Shown here piece by piece: positions 61,736 to 64,000 of a stretch of 64,000 bases of DNA (position 1 is its first letter; each line of letters opens with the position of its first letter). Made by a program: the position numbers and the translations under genes. This stretch comes from Pelagimonas sp. (GTDB lineage Bacteria; Pseudomonadota; Alphaproteobacteria; Rhodobacterales; Rhodobacteraceae): NCBI GenBank assembly GCA_025210345.1, contig JAOARX010000033.1, forward strand, positions 1-64,000, read 5' to 3'. The notes beneath the pieces were generated by a model, which made no database searches, was not told the origin of the DNA, and saw nothing but the letters and a program-made list of their open reading frames with translations.

Positions 61736-64000
61736 TCAGACAAGGCTGCCGTGGCAGTGTTTGAACTTTTTGCCGGATCCACAGGGGCAGGGGTCATTGC
61801 GACCGGGATTGCCCCAGGTGCTTGGGTCATTTTCGTTAAAGCCGTCGACCAGCGGTTCGAATTCGGGGGTTCCATCCCCTTCGACGGCATCGGCCTGTGC
61901 GGCTTGCTGCTGTTGCAGCATCTCTTGCATCAGGGCCTGCTGTTCTTCTTCGGTCATGGGACGCATGCGGGTCAGTTGCGTGGTCACGTCCTGACGCAGG
62001 CTATCGAGCATGTTTTCGAACAGTTGGAAGGCTTCGTTCTTGTATTCGTTCAGCGGGTCGCGCTGGGCATAGCCACGGAAGGCCACCACCGACCGCAGGT
62101 GTTCCAGCGTCAACAGGTGCTCACGCCATTTGCCATCAATCGCCTGCAGCAGAACCTGCTTTTCGATCTGGCGCATGGTGTCGGTGCCAAAGGCTTCGGC
62201 CTTTTCCGCCATCATGGTGTCCGAGTGTTCGTCCAGGCGTTCGCGGATCGTGTCCTGATCGACACTGTCTTCTTCGGCCCAGCCCATGATCGGCAGGTCC
62301 ATGCCCAGCTTTTCAATCACGGCGGCATACAGCCCCTGCATGTCCCACTGATCCGCATAGGCCTTGGGCGGCGCATAGGTGTCGACCAGCTCGTCGATGA
62401 CTTCGGCACGCATGTCCGACGTGATTTCAGAGAGGTCTTCGGCCTCCATGATTTCGCGGCGCTGACCAAAGATCACCTTGCGCTGATCGTTCATCACGTC
62501 GTCGAATTTCAACAGCTGTTTGCGGATGTCAAAGTTGCGGCCTTCGACCTTGGCCTGCGCGCGCTCAAGCGATTTGTTGACCCAGGGGTGAACGATGGCT
62601 TCGCCTTCTTTCATGCCCAGGGACGACAGGACCTTGTCCAGACGTTCCGAGCCAAAGATGCGCATCAGGTCGTCGTCCAAAGACAGGAAAAACGCGCTGC
62701 GGCCCGGATCGCCCTGACGACCGGAACGACCGCGCAGCTGGTTGTCGATGCGGCGGCTTTCGTGGCGTTCGGTGGCCAGAACGAACAGGCCACCGGCCGA
62801 TTTGACCGCGTCTTCATCCGCGCCGTGGGCCTCTTCGATCTGGGTGCGGATGGCGGCGTGGTCGCCTTCGGGGGTGGCTTCGATGGCTTCCAGCACCTTG
62901 AATTCGACGTTGCCGCCCAATTTGATGTCGGTGCCGCGGCCCGCCATGTTGGTCGCAATGGTCACTGCGCCCAGTTTGCCAGCGTCAGCGACGATCTGCG
63001 CCTCTTGTTCGTGCTGGCGCGCGTTCAGGACCTTGTGTGGGAGCTTGGCCGCGCTCAGCATCTGGCTGAGCATTTCGGATTTCTCGATCGAGGTGGTGCC
63101 CACAAGAACCGGCTGGCCCTTTTCATGCGCGTCCTTGATTTCCTCGACGATGGCTTCGTATTTTTCCTTGGCGGTGCGATAGACCTTGTCGTCTTCGTCC
63201 ACGCGGGCGATGGGGCGGTTCGTGGGCACTTCGACCACGCCCAGCCCGTAGATCTCGGCGAATTCCTCGGCCTCGGTGGCGGCGGTGCCGGTCATGCCGC
63301 CCAGTTTGTCATACAGCCGGAAATAGTTCTGGAAGGTCACGCTGGCCAGCGTCACGTTCTCGGGCTGGATGTTGCAGTCTTCCTTGGCTTCGATGGCCTG
63401 ATGCAGACCATCTGACAGGCGACGGCCCGGCATCATGCGACCAGTGAATTCGTCGATCAGAATCACTTCGCCGTTGCGGGTGATGTAATCCTTGTCTTTC
63501 TGGAACAACTTGTGCGCACGCAGGCCCTGGTTGACGTGGTGAACCACCGTGGTGCTTTCGGGCGCATAGAGCGACTGCCCCTCGGGCAGTAGACCCCGGG
63601 CGATCAGCTGTTCTTCGAGGAACTCGTTGCCCTCGTCGGTAAAGGTCACGTTGCGGGTTTTTTCATCCAGCGTGTAATGTTCGTCGGTCAGGGACGGGAT
63701 CAGGGCATCAATCGCGACATAGAGCTCGGACCGGTCCTGCGCGGGGCCAGAGATGATCAGCGGGGTGCGGGCCTCGTCGATCAGAATGCTGTCGACCTCG
63801 TCGACGATGGCGAAATAGTGGTCGCGCTGATGGATCTGCGACAGCTCTGAACGCATGTTGTCGCGCAGATAGTCAAATCCCAGCTCATTGTTGGTCGAAT
63901 AGGTGATATCCGCCTGATAGGCGGCTTTCTTTTCTTCTTCGGGCTGGCGGGGAACGACGACGCCGGTGGTCATCCCCAGGGCGGCGAACACCTTGCCCAT
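61736..64000 (-). CDS. secA: preprotein translocase subunit SecA (5' end cut off)
   Basis: The C-terminal 754 residues of the SecA motor ATPase; about 150 N-terminal residues are beyond the right edge, including the Walker A region. Seen are [36 protein letters not shown] (motif II), the preprotein cross-linking domain, [18 protein letters not shown] and [30 protein letters not shown] (motifs V-VI), and the C-terminal zinc tail [14 protein letters not shown] that binds SecB. It drives protein export through SecYEG. Confidence 0.98.
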   Translation of the reverse strand: MGKVFAALGMTTGVVVPRQPEEEKKAAYQADITYSTNNELGFDYLRDNMRSELSQIHQRDHYFAIVDEVDSILIDEARTPLIISGPAQDRSELYVAIDALIPSLTDEHYTLDEKTRNVTFTDEGNEFLEEQLIARGLLPEGQSLYAPESTTVVHHVNQGLRAHKLFQKDKDYITRNGEVILIDEFTGRMMPGRRLSDGLHQAIEAKEDCNIQPENVTLASVTFQNYFRLYDKLGGMTGTAATEAEEFAEIYGLGVVEVPTNRPIARVDEDDKVYRTAKEKYEAIVEEIKDAHEKGQPVLVGTTSIEKSEMLSQMLSAAKLPHKVLNARQHEQEAQIVADAGKLGAVTIATNMAGRGTDIKLGGNVEFKVLEAIEATPEGDHAAIRTQIEEAHGADEDAVKSAGGLFVLATERHESRRIDNQLRGRSGRQGDPGRSAFFLSLDDDLMRIFGSERLDKVLSSLGMKEGEAIVHPWVNKSLERAQAKVEGRNFDIRKQLLKFDDVMNDQRKVIFGQRREIMEAEDLSEITSDMRAEVIDELVDTYAPPKAYADQWDMQGLYAAVIEKLGMDLPIMGWAEEDSVDQDTIRERLDEHSDTMMAEKAEAFGTDTMRQIEKQVLLQAIDGKWREHLLTLEHLRSVVAFRGYAQRDPLNEYKNEAFQLFENMLDSLRQDVTTQLTRMRPMTEEEQQALMQEMLQQQQAAQADAVEGDGTPEFEPLVDGFNENDPSTWGNPGRNDPCPCGSGKKFKHCHGSLV

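Noticed and set aside
61658-63415. A 585-codon open frame on the plus strand opposite secA
   Set aside because: It is antisense to the conserved secA frame and shows no recognisable protein features.

Overview
The window looks like a chromosomal segment of an alphaproteobacterium of the order Rhodobacterales (Roseobacter group). The evidence is the GC-rich codon usage, the gene order rnd-lptC-lptA-lptB-hpf-ptsN, glcDEF, dnaK-dnaJ followed by radC, a NodH-like sulfotransferase, and GT14-type glycosyltransferases with long C-terminal extensions. The genus cannot be fixed from this sequence. I see no rRNA, tRNA, insertion sequence, prophage, CRISPR array or origin. Coding density is very high, and only one stretch over 300 bases (38305-39205) lacks a convincing gene.

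Layout. 1-8314: gabD (cut by the left edge), a kynurenine-formamidase-like hydrolase, an ECF sigma factor overlapping a membrane-anchored VWA protein, a large secreted phytase-like esterase and two small membrane proteins. 8433-15046: small heat-shock protein, secreted trypsin-like protease, glycolate oxidase glcDEF with an operator-like palindrome upstream, and two membrane proteins transcribed divergently. 15043-21723: a MoxR ATPase / DUF58 / BatA-DUF4159 / membrane GATase-like operon whose genes are chained by 4-base start/stop overlaps. 21792-25650: DUF1285 protein, hydroxypyruvate-isomerase-like protein, and a divergent sulfotransferase / GT14 glycosyltransferase pair. 25711-38304: housekeeping and repair genes (HIT protein, ABC ATPase, complex-I-type zinc finger, pirin, polA, adenosine kinase, nth, Ada-like methyltransferase), an OmpA-like lipoprotein and an undecaprenyl-phosphate sugar transferase. 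39206-43017: rnd, LPS transport lptCAB, hpf and ptsN. 43077-53445: a surface-polysaccharide region containing a tandem sulfotransferase, a second GT14 enzyme, three more glycosyltransferases, galE, galU, cysQ and a capsule-type ABC permease. 53467-64000: SH3 protein, alkB, heat-shock dnaK-dnaJ with a good sigma-32-type promoter, radC, a periplasmic binding/OmpA fusion, a membrane-anchored unknown protein and secA (cut by the right edge).

How the genes fit together. The most coherent theme is a sulfated surface glycan. UDP-glucose and UDP-galactose come from galU and galE, and several glycosyltransferases are present. A GT14-type enzyme is paired with a sulfotransferase at two separate places. 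CysQ can hydrolyse the PAP released by PAPS-dependent sulfotransferases, and an ABC-2 permease could export product. This pairing, together with the two-sulfotransferase-domain protein at 43077-44507, is my best candidate for an under-described system. Functions are inferred from sequence motifs only.
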